A DNA stretch of 64,000 nt from an uncultured Coriobacteriaceae bacterium (GTDB taxonomy: Bacteria; Actinomycetota; Coriobacteriia; Coriobacteriales; Atopobiaceae), in contig CADBYM010000003.1 of the NCBI GenBank assembly GCA_902798915.1, forward strand, positions 101,344 through 165,343. Direction: 5' to 3'. The notes under the pieces are model-generated. The model ran no database searches and was not told the origin of the DNA. It worked only from the letters and a program-made list of their open reading frames with translations. Made by a program: the position numbers and the translations under genes. Numbering within the stretch: the first letter of the stretch is position 1; each line of letters begins with the position of its first letter. Shown here in pieces: positions 37,188 to 46,012 of the stretch.

Positions 37188-37886
37188 ATGACAACCAAAC
37201 AAGATGCGTTCGACAAGCTTGTCGAGCTTCAGCACCTCATCGGCACGGCGCACCACCAGCGCATGATGCAACACGGACCCATGGCGGATCCCTCGCGCGG
37301 CAAAGGCCGCGTACTCGCCCTGCTCAAGCTGAAGGACGGCATCGCCACCAAGGACATGGCCGACGTGCTCGGCATCCGCGTGTCGAGCCTCAACGAGACG
37401 ATCGCCCGCCTGGAGGCGGAGGGATACGTCGAGCGGCACCAGTCCCCAACCGACCGCCGTGTAATGCTCGTTTATCTCACGGAGAAGGGCCGGGCAGAAG
37501 AGCAGCCCCGAAGCGACCTTCCCGAGCAGCTCTTCAAGGGCTTTGAAGACGAGGAACTCGAGAAGCTGTACGACTACCTGACGCGCATGACCGACTCCCT
37601 CGAGGCGGAGCTGGGGCCGGACTGGCGAGAGCAGATGCACCACATGCGACATCGCCGAAATCAGATCTTTCATCAAGCGGGAGAACCCGATGGTCCCGCA
37701 CGCGGTCCGCACGACGGACCTGGACCGCACAACGGACGGGGGTCGCGCGCCGGCCACGGTCGCGGTTGGGGCGGAAGTCCCACTCGACCGGTCGACGCGC
37801 GCTATCCGCGCGATGCGGAGCCCATGCACTGCGATCACAATTGTCGCGCCTGCACGCACGAGGCATGCGTGCGACGCACGATGTAG
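37188..37886 (+). CDS. MarR-family transcriptional regulator with Cys-motif C-terminal tail
   Basis: The 232-residue protein starts at ATG 37188 behind AGAGGAG. Residues 1-150 are a MarR winged helix: RVLALLKLKDGIATKDMADVL, the recognition helix VSSLNETIARLEAEGYV, and the wing SPTDRRVMLVYLTEKG. Residues 155-210 form a low-complexity Gly/His/Pro/Arg linker, and the end has CDHNCRACTHEAC (Cys 215, 219, 222, 227). Typical MarR proteins are about 145 residues and lack this tail. A metal or redox signal read through the cysteines is inferred. It probably represses itself through the operator just upstream; its other targets are not visible. It converges with arcB with only 3 bp between stop codons. 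Confidence 0.85.
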   Translation: MTTKQDAFDKLVELQHLIGTAHHQRMMQHGPMADPSRGKGRVLALLKLKDGIATKDMADVLGIRVSSLNETIARLEAEGYVERHQSPTDRRVMLVYLTEKGRAEEQPRSDLPEQLFKGFEDEELEKLYDYLTRMTDSLEAELGPDWREQMHHMRHRRNQIFHQAGEPDGPARGPHDGPGPHNGRGSRAGHGRGWGGSPTRPVDARYPRDAEPMHCDHNCRACTHEACVRRTM

Positions 37887-37889
37887 TCG

Positions 37890-38882
37890 CTACTTGAGGG
37901 TCGCGTACATCACGGCCTTGATGGAGTGCATGCGGTTCTCGGCCTCGTCAAAGACGACGGAGCGCGACGACTCGAAGACCTCGTCCGTGACTTCCATCTC
38001 CTCGATGCCGAACTTCTGCGCGATATCGGCCCCGACGGTCGTCTTGGTGTCGTGGAAGCTCGGCAGACAGTGCATGAAGATGGCGTCCGCAGCGGCCTTC
38101 TCCATGACGGCGGCATTGACCTGATACGGCGAAAGCAGACGGATGCGCTCTGCCCACAGCTCGGCGGGTTCCCCCATCGAGACCCAGATGTCGGTGTAGA
38201 GCACATTGGCGTCACGCGCTCCCTCGTCCACGGAGTCGGTGAGCACGACCTCGCCGCCCGTCTGCGCGGCAATCGCGCGGCACTGCTCGACGAGCTCTGC
38301 CTCGGGCATGTTCTCCTTCGGTCCACATGCGCAGAAGCGCATGCCCATCTTTGCGCACACCACCATGAGCGAGTTCGCCACGTTGTTGCGCGCGTCGCCA
38401 AAGAAGGTGAGCTTGAGGCCGCGCAGGTGGCCGAACTTCTCGCGCACGGTGAGCATGTCGGCAATCATCTGGGTGGGATGGAACTCCGTGGTCAGGCCGT
38501 TCCACACGGGCACGCCGGCGTTCGCGGCAAGCTCCTCCACGATCGCCTGGTCGAAGCCGCGATACTCGATGCCATCGTACATGCGGCCGAGCACGCGGGC
38601 CGTGTCCTCGATGGACTCCTTGTTGCCCATCTGCGAGCTCGCGGGGTCGAGGTACGTCACGCCCATGCCCAAGTCGTAGCCCGCAACCTCAAACGAGCAG
38701 CGCGTGCGCGTGGAGGTCTTCTCGAAGAGAAGCACGATGTTCTTGCCCTCGAGGTGACGATGCGGCACGCCAGCGCGCTTGAGCTGCTTGAAGTCTGCCG
38801 AGAGGTCAATGAGATACTCGATCTCGGCCGGAGTGAAGTCGAGCAGCTTGAGGAAGTTGCGACCGCTGAGATTTACGCCCAT
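37890..38882 (-). CDS. arcB: Ornithine carbamoyltransferase (arginine deiminase pathway)
   Basis: In the catabolic direction it splits citrulline with phosphate to ornithine and carbamoyl phosphate. The 330 residues have the carbamoyl-phosphate motif [11 protein letters not shown], the [11 protein letters not shown] segment, [12 protein letters not shown] and the ornithine loop HCLPSFHD. The start at 38882 has GAAAGGATTGATTC upstream. Catabolic (arcB) rather than anabolic (argF) use is inferred from arcA on the same strand upstream. Carbamate kinase and an arginine-ornithine antiporter are not in the window. Confidence 0.92.
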   Translation of the reverse strand: MGVNLSGRNFLKLLDFTPAEIEYLIDLSADFKQLKRAGVPHRHLEGKNIVLLFEKTSTRTRCSFEVAGYDLGMGVTYLDPASSQMGNKESIEDTARVLGRMYDGIEYRGFDQAIVEELAANAGVPVWNGLTTEFHPTQMIADMLTVREKFGHLRGLKLTFFGDARNNVANSLMVVCAKMGMRFCACGPKENMPEAELVEQCRAIAAQTGGEVVLTDSVDEGARDANVLYTDIWVSMGEPAELWAERIRLLSPYQVNAAVMEKAAADAIFMHCLPSFHDTKTTVGADIAQKFGIEEMEVTDEVFESSRSVVFDEAENRMHSIKAVMYATLK

Positions 38883-39281
38883 GAATCAATCCTTTCGTTC
38901 GTGCGACAGCACTGCATTCTACTACAGGCGCCCACTGAGCGGACCTCCAATCGCGCAAGCCCTGCCTGATGCGGCACCGCACGCCACGCCCAGCCCGCAA
39001 TCGCGACGCCTGTCATCCAACACTTTCGCGCGATTCCGCCTCGCCAACGGACCGACCTCCCACAACGGTTTGTCGCTTGTTCAAGGTGACGCCGCGAAGC
39101 CGTAGCCCAATTCCCATACAGGCAAGACGAGCAGTGCAGACACGGAGATCTTTTTGAACCGTGGTAACCGAAGGGACGCTCATAGCCACTTCCCCATTGG
39201 CACGGTTCGAGCGGGGCACGCGGGGGCGGCTCGCGCGGGACGGGCGGCCTGGGCACGCGGCGGGGGCGGGCGGCCGCGTCC
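38883..39281. other. arcA-arcB spacer
   Basis: Nearly 400 bp between two genes normally in one operon. It contains a GC-rich imperfect hairpin right after arcA (39237-39282) and TAGAAT (minus, 38913-38918), a possible -10 for arcB. A 56-codon open frame (39013-39183, minus) has no convincing start or family and is not called. Confidence 0.45.
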
Positions 39282-39282
39282 C
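39237..39282 (-). terminator. GC-rich hairpin directly after arcA
   Basis: On the minus strand GGGACGCGGCC (39272-39282, touching the arcA stop codon) pairs imperfectly with GGCCGCCCGTCCC (39237-39249). There is no T-run. It may limit read-through from arcA into arcB. Confidence 0.45.
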
Positions 39283-40523
39283 TACAGCTCGTCGCGTACG
39301 AAGGGCATGCTCATGCAGTGCGGGCCGCCACGACCGCGGCTGAGCTCGGCCGAGGGAATCCCCAGCAGCTCGAAGCCCTCGCGGTACAGGATCTCGTTGG
39401 TCACGGAGTTGCGCTGGTACACAAAGACGCGCCCAGGCGAGACGGCCAGCGTGTTGGAGCCATCGTTCCACTGCTCGCGTGCGGCGGCGATGGGGTCGTC
39501 ACCACCACAGCGGATGAGCCGCACCGAGCCGCACCCGACGGCGCGGCCGAGCACGCGCTCCAACGGCTCGTCAACGTGCTGCACGCACAGGCTTCCCGAG
39601 TGCGCGCCGCGCGTCACGCTGAACGTCTCGAGCGTGCCCAGGATGCCCGGGTGTACGAGAAACGCGTCCACGTCCACCTGTGTGAGCACCGTGTCGAGAT
39701 GCATCATCGCGCGCGTATCGGGAATGAGCAGGGCGTAGACCTGCTCGATGGGGTTCTCGACGTCACCGGACCAGAAGATGTTCTTTGCCAGAAGGTCGAT
39801 GGCGGCAGATTGCGTGCGCTGAGAGATGCCCACCGCAACGACACGTTTGCTCAGATTGAGGAAGTCCCCGCCCTCAAGGTGATACGGACTGCTCCGGCGG
39901 TACCACACCGGCGTCCGGCGCAGCTGCGGATGATAGGTAAAGATGTACTGGGCCAGAAGCGTCTCGCGCTGGCGATTCTCGCTGTACATGCGGTTGAGGT
40001 TGACGCCCTCCCCCACGATGGTGAAGGTGTCGCGGGTGAAGTACAGGTTGGGCAGCGGGTCTATCAGGAGGTCGGGGTTGCCGCTTTGTGCCGTGCCCAC
40101 GAGGTCGGCAAGCTCGAGCGACGCACCGCTCAGATCGAGCTCGTCGCGACGGACGCCGCAGATGGCCTCGTTGACGAGCGCGCCCACGTCCTCGATGGCG
40201 TTCAGCCGCTCGGTGACGGCACGGATGACCTCGCTCCCGGCCAGCCCGCTCTCGCGCACGAAGTCGTCCACGAATTGTCGGCGCAGCGGAGGCCGGGACT
40301 TGAGCGCCTCCGCCAGAAGATCCTCCACATAGACGACCTCGACCCCCTCGTCCTTGAGCATCTGCGCGAACGCATCGTGCTCGGCCTGCGCCACCTCGAG
40401 GAAGGGAATGTCGTCAAAGAGCAGCGGCTCGAGGTTTTGCGGCGAGAGGTTCAGCAGCTCGCCCCCCGGACGATGCAGCATGACCTTGCGAAGCCTTCCC
40501 ACCTCGTTATGTACGTTGAGCAT
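39282..40523 (-). CDS. arcA: Arginine deiminase
   Basis: Hydrolyses arginine to citrulline and ammonia, the first step of the ATP- and alkali-yielding deiminase pathway. The start MLNVHNEVGRL at ATG 40523 follows GGGAGGGGAC; an ATG seven codons upstream is less likely. The 413 residues have LFDDIPFLEVAQAEHD, PNLYFTRDTFT, the HLEGGDFLNLS metal-free catalytic region, MMHLDTVLTQVD, and the C-terminal cysteine in GGPHCMSMPF. It is divergent from ppk. Confidence 0.95.
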   Translation of the reverse strand: MLNVHNEVGRLRKVMLHRPGGELLNLSPQNLEPLLFDDIPFLEVAQAEHDAFAQMLKDEGVEVVYVEDLLAEALKSRPPLRRQFVDDFVRESGLAGSEVIRAVTERLNAIEDVGALVNEAICGVRRDELDLSGASLELADLVGTAQSGNPDLLIDPLPNLYFTRDTFTIVGEGVNLNRMYSENRQRETLLAQYIFTYHPQLRRTPVWYRRSSPYHLEGGDFLNLSKRVVAVGISQRTQSAAIDLLAKNIFWSGDVENPIEQVYALLIPDTRAMMHLDTVLTQVDVDAFLVHPGILGTLETFSVTRGAHSGSLCVQHVDEPLERVLGRAVGCGSVRLIRCGGDDPIAAAREQWNDGSNTLAVSPGRVFVYQRNSVTNEILYREGFELLGIPSAELSRGRGGPHCMSMPFVRDEL

Positions 40524-40648
40524 GTCCCCTCCCTCTGCCGGCATATAGGGCCATTATACGTGAGCGCATGGCCCATGAGGGCAGCCCTTCGCGGCCCATA
40601 TCCGGATGGCATGCCCTGCGACAAAGACCCTCGCGAGTCGCCCCGCGC

Positions 40649-40654
40649 TATAAT
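40649..40654 (+). promoter_or_regulatory. ppk -10 element
   Basis: A perfect TATAAT 35 bp before ATG 40689. No good -35 lies 16-18 bp upstream, so an activator or an alternative context may be needed. Confidence 0.5.
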
Positions 40655-40688
40655 GAGGTTTCTCGTGAATGTCGAGGATGGAGGACCG

Positions 40689-43358
40689 ATGGCAAAGAAG
40701 GACAAGCAGGACCAGAAGAGCCGCGAGCTCGCCGAAATCGAAGCCGCGCGCAAGGAGAAGCTCACGCCCAAGGGCGAGCAGGTCGACAAGTACTCCGCCA
40801 CCACGAGCGCCTACGAGCACGAGTCGTCCAAGAAGGCACGCAAGGCCGTCAAGGCCACGATGGACCGTCTGGGCGCCGGAAGGCACCGCAACGGCGGCGG
40901 CGTGGACACCTCCTACACCCAAAACCGCGAGGTCAGCTGGCTTCGCTTCAACAACCGCGTTCTTGACGAGGCGTTCGATGAGTCGGTGCCCCTCTTCGAG
41001 CGCCTTAAGTTCGTCGAGATATTCGGCTCGAACCTCAACGAGTGGTTCATGATCCGCGTGGGCGGCCTCTCTGACCTCGCCTCCCTCAAGCACGAGCCCG
41101 TGGACAACAAGAGCGGCATGACCCCCTCCCAGCAGCTCGAGCTCATCTTCCAGACGCTGCCCCCGCTCGTGGAGCGCCAGGAGCGCGCTGAGCTCGAGCT
41201 TGAGGCGCAACTGCGCAACCGCGGCCTCAACCGCGTCACGCGCGACACGATGACGGAGGAAGACGCCGAATTCGTCGCCCGCTACTTCAAGAAGAACCTG
41301 TCCCCCATCCTCTCGCCGCTCATGGTTGACCCGCGCCATCCGTTCCCCAACCTGCGCAACGGCTCGCTCTACGTCGTCTGCGCGCTCGATGGCCAGGACG
41401 AGACCGGCGTGCTCGGTATCATCGAGATGCCCCACCACGCGTCGCGCATCATCCAGCTGCCGAGCCGCCCCTCGAAGTTCCGCTTTATCCTGCTCGAGGA
41501 CGTCATCGCAAGCCAGGCGGACTCCTGCTTCGGCGCGTATCGCTCCACGAGCACGGCCGTCATCCGCGTGACGCGCAATGCCGACGTGGACCCCGACGGC
41601 GAGGGCGTCGGCGAGGAGGAGGACTACCGCCAGCACATGCGCAAGGTGCTCAAGAAGCGCCTGCGCCTGCAACCCGTCCGCCTGGAAATCGAGGGTCAGT
41701 TTGACGTCGCCCTGAGCGAGTTCATCCGGCAGGAGCTCAACCTGCTGCCCTCGCGCGTCTTCATCCGCAACGTCCCGCTCGACCTCTCCTACGTCTACGG
41801 CCTCGAGGGCAAGATTCCCGAGAAGCACCACCGCGAGCTCACCAACGAGCCGGTCGAGCCTCAGGCGAGCCCCATGGCCGACCTCACGCGCCCCATGCGC
41901 GAGCAGGTGGAGGACCACGACATCCTGCTCTTCTACCCCTACGAGTCGATGAGCCCCCTGCTCAACCTCCTGCGCGAGGCAAGTCAGGACGACGACTGCA
42001 TCTCCATAAAGATCACGCTCTATCGCGTGGCCAAGCAGTCCCACCTGTGCGAGAGCCTCATTCAGGCGGCCGAGAACGGCAAGGACGTCACGGTGCTCAT
42101 GGAGCTGCGCGCCCGCTTTGACGAGGCCAACAACATCGAGTGGGCCGAGCGCCTGGAGGCGGCAGGCTGCACCGTCATCTACGGCTCCGAGGGCTTCAAG
42201 TGCCACTCAAAGATCTGCCAGGTCACGTATCACGAGCACGGCAACATCAAGCGCATCACCTGCCTGGGAACGGGCAACTTCAACGAGAAGACCGCCAAGC
42301 TCTACTCCGACTTCATGCTGCTCACCGCCCACGACGGCATCGCCGAGGACGGCAACGTCTTCTTCCGCAACCTGAGTCTGGGCAACCTGCGCGGTACGTA
42401 TCGCTACTTGGGCGTGGCGCCCGAGGGCCTCAAGCCCCTCATCGTGCGCGGTATGAACCGCGAGATCGAGCGTGCGCGCGCCGGCCAGCCAGCCCAACTC
42501 TTCATGAAGATGAACTCCCTCACCGACCGCGACGTCATCGACAAGATCGTCGAGGCTTGCGACGCAGGCGTCAAGGTAATCATGGTCATCCGCGGCATCA
42601 CGTGCATCGTGGACGTGGACGCCAACGGCGACGGCCTGGTGATTCGTCAGATCGTCGGCCGCTTCCTCGAGCATGCGCGCGTGTACGCCTTCGGCGCCAA
42701 TGTGGACACGGTGTACCTCTCCTCTGCCGACATGATGACCCGCAACACCGAGCACCGCGTGGAAATCGCCTACCCGGTACTCGACCCCACCTGCCGCGCA
42801 CTCGTACTGCAGTACATGAACATCCAACTCGCAGACAACGTGAAGGCGCGCCAGCTCACGGCCGAGGGCACGTGGGAGAAGGTCAAGGTCGAGGAGGATG
42901 CGCCACGCGTAGACGCTCAGCAGTCGCTCATCGTGCTCGCCTACGACCGCGCACGCAAGGCTCGCGACAACGAGGACGTGCCGCTCGTGCCCGAGGCGTC
43001 CGTGGTCCCGCCGATCCCCGAGGTGCTGTACGGCAACCCCGTCCGCGAGATCGTGGTGTCCGAGGCAGGTGACGAGGACGAATCCGTGATTCTGTCCGCC
43101 GACGAGACGGCCGGGCCAATAGGCGCCTTCTTTGACGAGCAGACCGACGAGCAGCTCGAAGAGGCCCCCACGCCCTCGCTCATCGCCCGCGCCCACGAGC
43201 GCGTCCAAGAACGCGTGCAGGACGTGCAGGATCGGGTGCAGGAACGCGTTAACGAGCGCACCCAAGAGCAGGAGACACCGCAGGCCGAGGCAGGCAATCG
43301 CTTCCGCAGGGCGTTCGACCTCTTTGGCGAGGGACTCCGCACGCTCTTCGGACGATAA
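40689..43358 (+). CDS. ppk1: Polyphosphate kinase (PPK1) with long C-terminal tail
   Basis: Polymerises the gamma-phosphate of ATP into polyphosphate, reversibly. ATG 40689 has GGATGGAGG upstream. A Lys/Glu-rich N-terminal extension (1-75) precedes the PPK N domain (NREVSWLRFNNRVLDEA). The head domain carries FIRNVPLDLSY, and the catalytic domains carry the autophosphorylated His in GFKCHSKI (H506) and TEHRVEIAYPVLDP (near 689). The family core ends near residue 755. The remaining 135 residues are acidic, then a charged amphipathic stretch of HERVQ/DRVQ/ERVN-type repeats (835-855) and a basic end (FRRAFDLFGEGLRTLF). With 889 residues the protein is clearly longer than the usual 690-730. Confidence 0.93.
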   Translation: MAKKDKQDQKSRELAEIEAARKEKLTPKGEQVDKYSATTSAYEHESSKKARKAVKATMDRLGAGRHRNGGGVDTSYTQNREVSWLRFNNRVLDEAFDESVPLFERLKFVEIFGSNLNEWFMIRVGGLSDLASLKHEPVDNKSGMTPSQQLELIFQTLPPLVERQERAELELEAQLRNRGLNRVTRDTMTEEDAEFVARYFKKNLSPILSPLMVDPRHPFPNLRNGSLYVVCALDGQDETGVLGIIEMPHHASRIIQLPSRPSKFRFILLEDVIASQADSCFGAYRSTSTAVIRVTRNADVDPDGEGVGEEEDYRQHMRKVLKKRLRLQPVRLEIEGQFDVALSEFIRQELNLLPSRVFIRNVPLDLSYVYGLEGKIPEKHHRELTNEPVEPQASPMADLTRPMREQVEDHDILLFYPYESMSPLLNLLREASQDDDCISIKITLYRVAKQSHLCESLIQAAENGKDVTVLMELRARFDEANNIEWAERLEAAGCTVIYGSEGFKCHSKICQVTYHEHGNIKRITCLGTGNFNEKTAKLYSDFMLLTAHDGIAEDGNVFFRNLSLGNLRGTYRYLGVAPEGLKPLIVRGMNREIERARAGQPAQLFMKMNSLTDRDVIDKIVEACDAGVKVIMVIRGITCIVDVDANGDGLVIRQIVGRFLEHARVYAFGANVDTVYLSSADMMTRNTEHRVEIAYPVLDPTCRALVLQYMNIQLADNVKARQLTAEGTWEKVKVEEDAPRVDAQQSLIVLAYDRARKARDNEDVPLVPEASVVPPIPEVLYGNPVREIVVSEAGDEDESVILSADETAGPIGAFFDEQTDEQLEEAPTPSLIARAHERVQERVQDVQDRVQERVNERTQEQETPQAEAGNRFRRAFDLFGEGLRTLFGR

Positions 43359-43378
43359 GGGCGTCCCATGGCCGTGTT

Positions 43379-43408
43379 GGCCCAAGAGAGGTGACCCCCT
43401 CTTGGGCC
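43379..43408. terminator. Hairpin between convergent ppk1 and the C_GCAxxG_C_C gene
   Basis: GGCCCAAGAG (43379-43388) pairs with CTCTTGGGCC (43399-43408). It lies 20 bp after ppk1 with no T-run, and could serve both strands. Confidence 0.55.
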
Positions 43409-43465
43409 ACGGGGACCGCTCCCATGAACCGTCCCCCAGCGACCAACCCGCAGATCAGCGGGACG

Positions 43466-43921
43466 TCACAGGTGCTCCGCCAGGATGCGGGCAGCACAGG
43501 CGCACAGCTCAGGGCACGGACGCTTGCGATAGTAGGCGTCCGTGCGTCGTTCTGGCGTTGCCTCGCTCGAGCCCTTCCCCAAGCCAAGGAGCTCTCGGCA
43601 CACGATGGAGCCGTTCTCTTGCGCGTACGCCCCCGCCAACTCCTGCACACGTGCGTAGAGCTCCTTCTTTGCCGCGAAGGCCTTGGGGTCGTCGTAGCCC
43701 TCCACGAGGCCGAGCACCATGAGCATCCCGCTCACGGCTCCGCACACCTCTCGCATGCGCCCCATGCCCCCGCCGAAGGGAGACGAGAGCCGCGCAGCCA
43801 CATTCGCGTCGATGCCGGCCTCGTCCAGCACGTCCTCGAAGGCAAGCACCACCGACTGCGCACAGTTGTAGCCCTGCAAGAAGTTGTCGCGCGCCTTCTC
43901 GCCACGCTCCGATGCATCCAT
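43466..43921 (-). CDS. C_GCAxxG_C_C family protein
   Basis: About 151 residues from ATG 43921, preceded by AAGGGGG. It has the split-cysteine pattern of the C_GCAxxG_C_C family: GYNCAQSV, then VCGAVSGMLMVLG, then GSIVCRELLG and a final CPELCACAARIL. Members are small redox or Fe-S type proteins common in anaerobes, often near redox transporters, but their function is not established. It is a single gene between convergent ppk1 and the divergent PH-domain gene. Confidence 0.85.
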   Translation of the reverse strand: MDASERGEKARDNFLQGYNCAQSVVLAFEDVLDEAGIDANVAARLSSPFGGGMGRMREVCGAVSGMLMVLGLVEGYDDPKAFAAKKELYARVQELAGAYAQENGSIVCRELLGLGKGSSEATPERRTDAYYRKRPCPELCACAARILAEHL

Positions 43922-44000
43922 GACAACCCCCTTCACCTGAGGTACCATCGTTTTGTACATTCTAACGCGTACCCACCCCCTCACAGGCTAGGAGCAAACC

Positions 44001-44552
44001 ATGGCAAGACGCAAGCTGCGCGGCATTCAGTTCGACAGTCCCGACGAGTACGAGGTGTTCCACGCCAAGGAGTCGTGGGTACCCGTGATCTTGGGCACGG
44101 TCCCGCTCCTCATCGTGGGCCTCATCCTGCTCATTGTGATGTGGACGCGGTTCAACAACAGCACCGCGGGCATCATCTTGCTGGGCGCCGCCATCGCTGC
44201 CATCCTCGTGATCAACGTGCCGCGCATATTTGCCAACCTCGACACCGACGTCGTCGTCACCAACAAGCGTCTCTACGCGCGCACCGGCATCATCGACATC
44301 AAGGACCAGGTGTGCGACCTCGCGAACGTCGCCGACGTCACCGTCGATCCGACCCTCTTTGGTCGCATCTTCGACTACGCCAACGTGCGCATCCAGACCT
44401 ATGCCGGCGAGAGCGACTTCGTGCTGCGGGGCATCGCGCACGCCTATGACATGCGCAGCTCCATAAGCCAGGGCGCTGACGCCGCGCGCGGAGAAGTCCC
44501 TCGCCCCCGCGACGCGTACGGCCACGAGCCGCACCGCGGAGCTCGCTCATGA
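44001..44552 (+). CDS. PH-domain (bPH2/DUF304) membrane protein
   Basis: 183 residues from ATG 44001 behind TAGGAG. Two transmembrane helices (about 26-48 and 57-73) are followed by a bacterial PH-like fold (TDVVVTNKRLYARTGIIDIKDQVCDLANVADVTV; FGRIFDYANVRIQTYAGESDFVLRGI), the pattern of YdbT/YvcI-type DUF304 proteins. The C-terminus is basic and probably disordered. The function is unknown, probably membrane-associated. Its stop overlaps the rlmD start by 4 bp. Confidence 0.82.
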   Translation: MARRKLRGIQFDSPDEYEVFHAKESWVPVILGTVPLLIVGLILLIVMWTRFNNSTAGIILLGAAIAAILVINVPRIFANLDTDVVVTNKRLYARTGIIDIKDQVCDLANVADVTVDPTLFGRIFDYANVRIQTYAGESDFVLRGIAHAYDMRSSISQGADAARGEVPRPRDAYGHEPHRGARS

Positions 44553-45925
44553 GCGGCGCAGCAAGGTCCGGCTCGGCGCCGGTCACCGGCAGCGCGATGC
44601 GGCTCCACGTCGAGCGCATGACCTACGGCTCCGACGCCGTTGCGCACGCCGAGGACGGCAGGGTCGTCTTCGCGGCAGGCGCCGTGGCAGGCGACGTCGT
44701 GGAGGCACGCGTCACGCAGGACGGCGAGAGGTTCCTGCGTGCGGAGGCGACCTCCATCCTGCAGCCCTCCCCCGACCGCACAACGCCTGCCTGCCCCTAC
44801 GTCGGGATATGCGGCGGCTGCCCCTGGGCGCCCCTCTCGCGCACGGCGCAACTCGCGGCCAAGCGCGCCAACGTCGTGGACTCCCTCGTGCGCATCGGCC
44901 ACCTCGACGCGCAGGAGGCCGAGCAGCTGGTGGCACCTTGCGAGGACCTCGGCAAGCCGTGGGGATACCGCAACAAGGTGGAGCTCGCGTTCCGACGCGA
45001 CGGCAAGCACGTGACCTTGGGCATGCACACCACGCAGACGGACGCCAAGGGCGCACCGGGTGTCATCAAGGTCGATACCTGTCCCCTGCTCGACACCCGG
45101 GCAAAGAAGCTCGTCAAGTCCGTGAGCGGAGCGCTCGGCTACCTCGTCGGTTCGCGTGGCATCGACCTCGAGCGCGTGGGGATTCGCTCCTCGAGCCGCA
45201 CGCACGACCTCGAGGTGGCGCTCTGGACCAGTCCTGGCGAGTTCCCCCGTGCGCAGGCGGCCAAGGTGCTCGCCGATGCGTGCAAGGCGACCTCGGTGGT
45301 GCGCGTGCTCTCGAAGGGCCCGCTCAAGGCACGCAAGGTGACGGGCGTCGAGGTGCTTGCCGGTCGCGGCCACTGGCGCGAGCGTGTCAACAACCACACC
45401 ATGATGCTCAGCGCACCGTCGTTCTTTCAGGTGAACACCAAGGGCGCGGAGCGTCTCGTCGAACTCGCGCTCGAGGGTCTCGCCCCCACCGAGGACGACG
45501 AGGCGATGGACCTCTACTGCGGTGCGGGAACCTTCACCTTGCCGCTTGCCGAGCGGGCCGCGTGGGTGAGCGCCGTAGAGTCGTACGGACCGGCCGTGCG
45601 CGACCTGCGACGCAACCTCGACGCAGCCCGGCACGACAACGTCGGGCCCATCGGCGGCGACGCAGGGCGCGAGTTCCCCGACTCCGAGGCCGACGTCATC
45701 GTGGTCGACCCGCCCCGTGCGGGGCTCGCCCCCGACGTCGTAGACAAGCTCTGCGCACAACCGGCGCGCGCCATCGCGTACGTGAGCTGCGACCCTGCCA
45801 CGCTCGCCCGCGACCTCGCGCGATTCTCCGCCGACGGAACGTTCGCACCCACGCGCATCACGCCGGTAGACCTCTTCCCACAGACCTACCACGTAGAATG
45901 CGTGTGCCTGCTCGCCCGCATCTGA
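44549..45925 (+). CDS. rlmD: 23S rRNA (uracil-C5)-methyltransferase, RlmD/RumA type
   Basis: A SAM-dependent RNA m5U methyltransferase of 458 residues. A TRAM domain (about 17-75) precedes the 4Fe-4S cluster ligands CPYVGICGGC (Cys 82, 88, 91) and a fourth Cys in VDTCPLLD. The catalytic domain has FQVNTKGAERLVELAL, the SAM site DLYCGAGTFTL, VVDPPRAGLAPDV and the catalytic Cys in VSCDPATLARDL, then YHVECVCLL at the end. RlmD, RlmC and TrmA-like members share these features, so the target uridine is not fixed by sequence. It is translationally coupled to the PH-domain gene. Confidence 0.9.
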   Translation: MSGAARSGSAPVTGSAMRLHVERMTYGSDAVAHAEDGRVVFAAGAVAGDVVEARVTQDGERFLRAEATSILQPSPDRTTPACPYVGICGGCPWAPLSRTAQLAAKRANVVDSLVRIGHLDAQEAEQLVAPCEDLGKPWGYRNKVELAFRRDGKHVTLGMHTTQTDAKGAPGVIKVDTCPLLDTRAKKLVKSVSGALGYLVGSRGIDLERVGIRSSSRTHDLEVALWTSPGEFPRAQAAKVLADACKATSVVRVLSKGPLKARKVTGVEVLAGRGHWRERVNNHTMMLSAPSFFQVNTKGAERLVELALEGLAPTEDDEAMDLYCGAGTFTLPLAERAAWVSAVESYGPAVRDLRRNLDAARHDNVGPIGGDAGREFPDSEADVIVVDPPRAGLAPDVVDKLCAQPARAIAYVSCDPATLARDLARFSADGTFAPTRITPVDLFPQTYHVECVCLLARI

Positions 45926-46012
45926 TACCATCAGGCTGAATCAAGCCAAAGCAACGTCAGGCATGAGCCTGTAGCGCAGCAAGCCCCCCTGCAGCCAATT
46001 ACGAGGAGACCG

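Noticed and set aside
39013..39183. 56-codon minus-strand frame in the arcA-arcB spacer
   Set aside because: There is no proper Shine-Dalgarno, no recognisable family, and composition like the surrounding non-coding DNA.
45926..46012. A c-di-GMP riboswitch before the GGDEF-EAL gene
   Set aside because: The 87-bp gap lacks the conserved GEMM core; only a ribosome binding site is visible.
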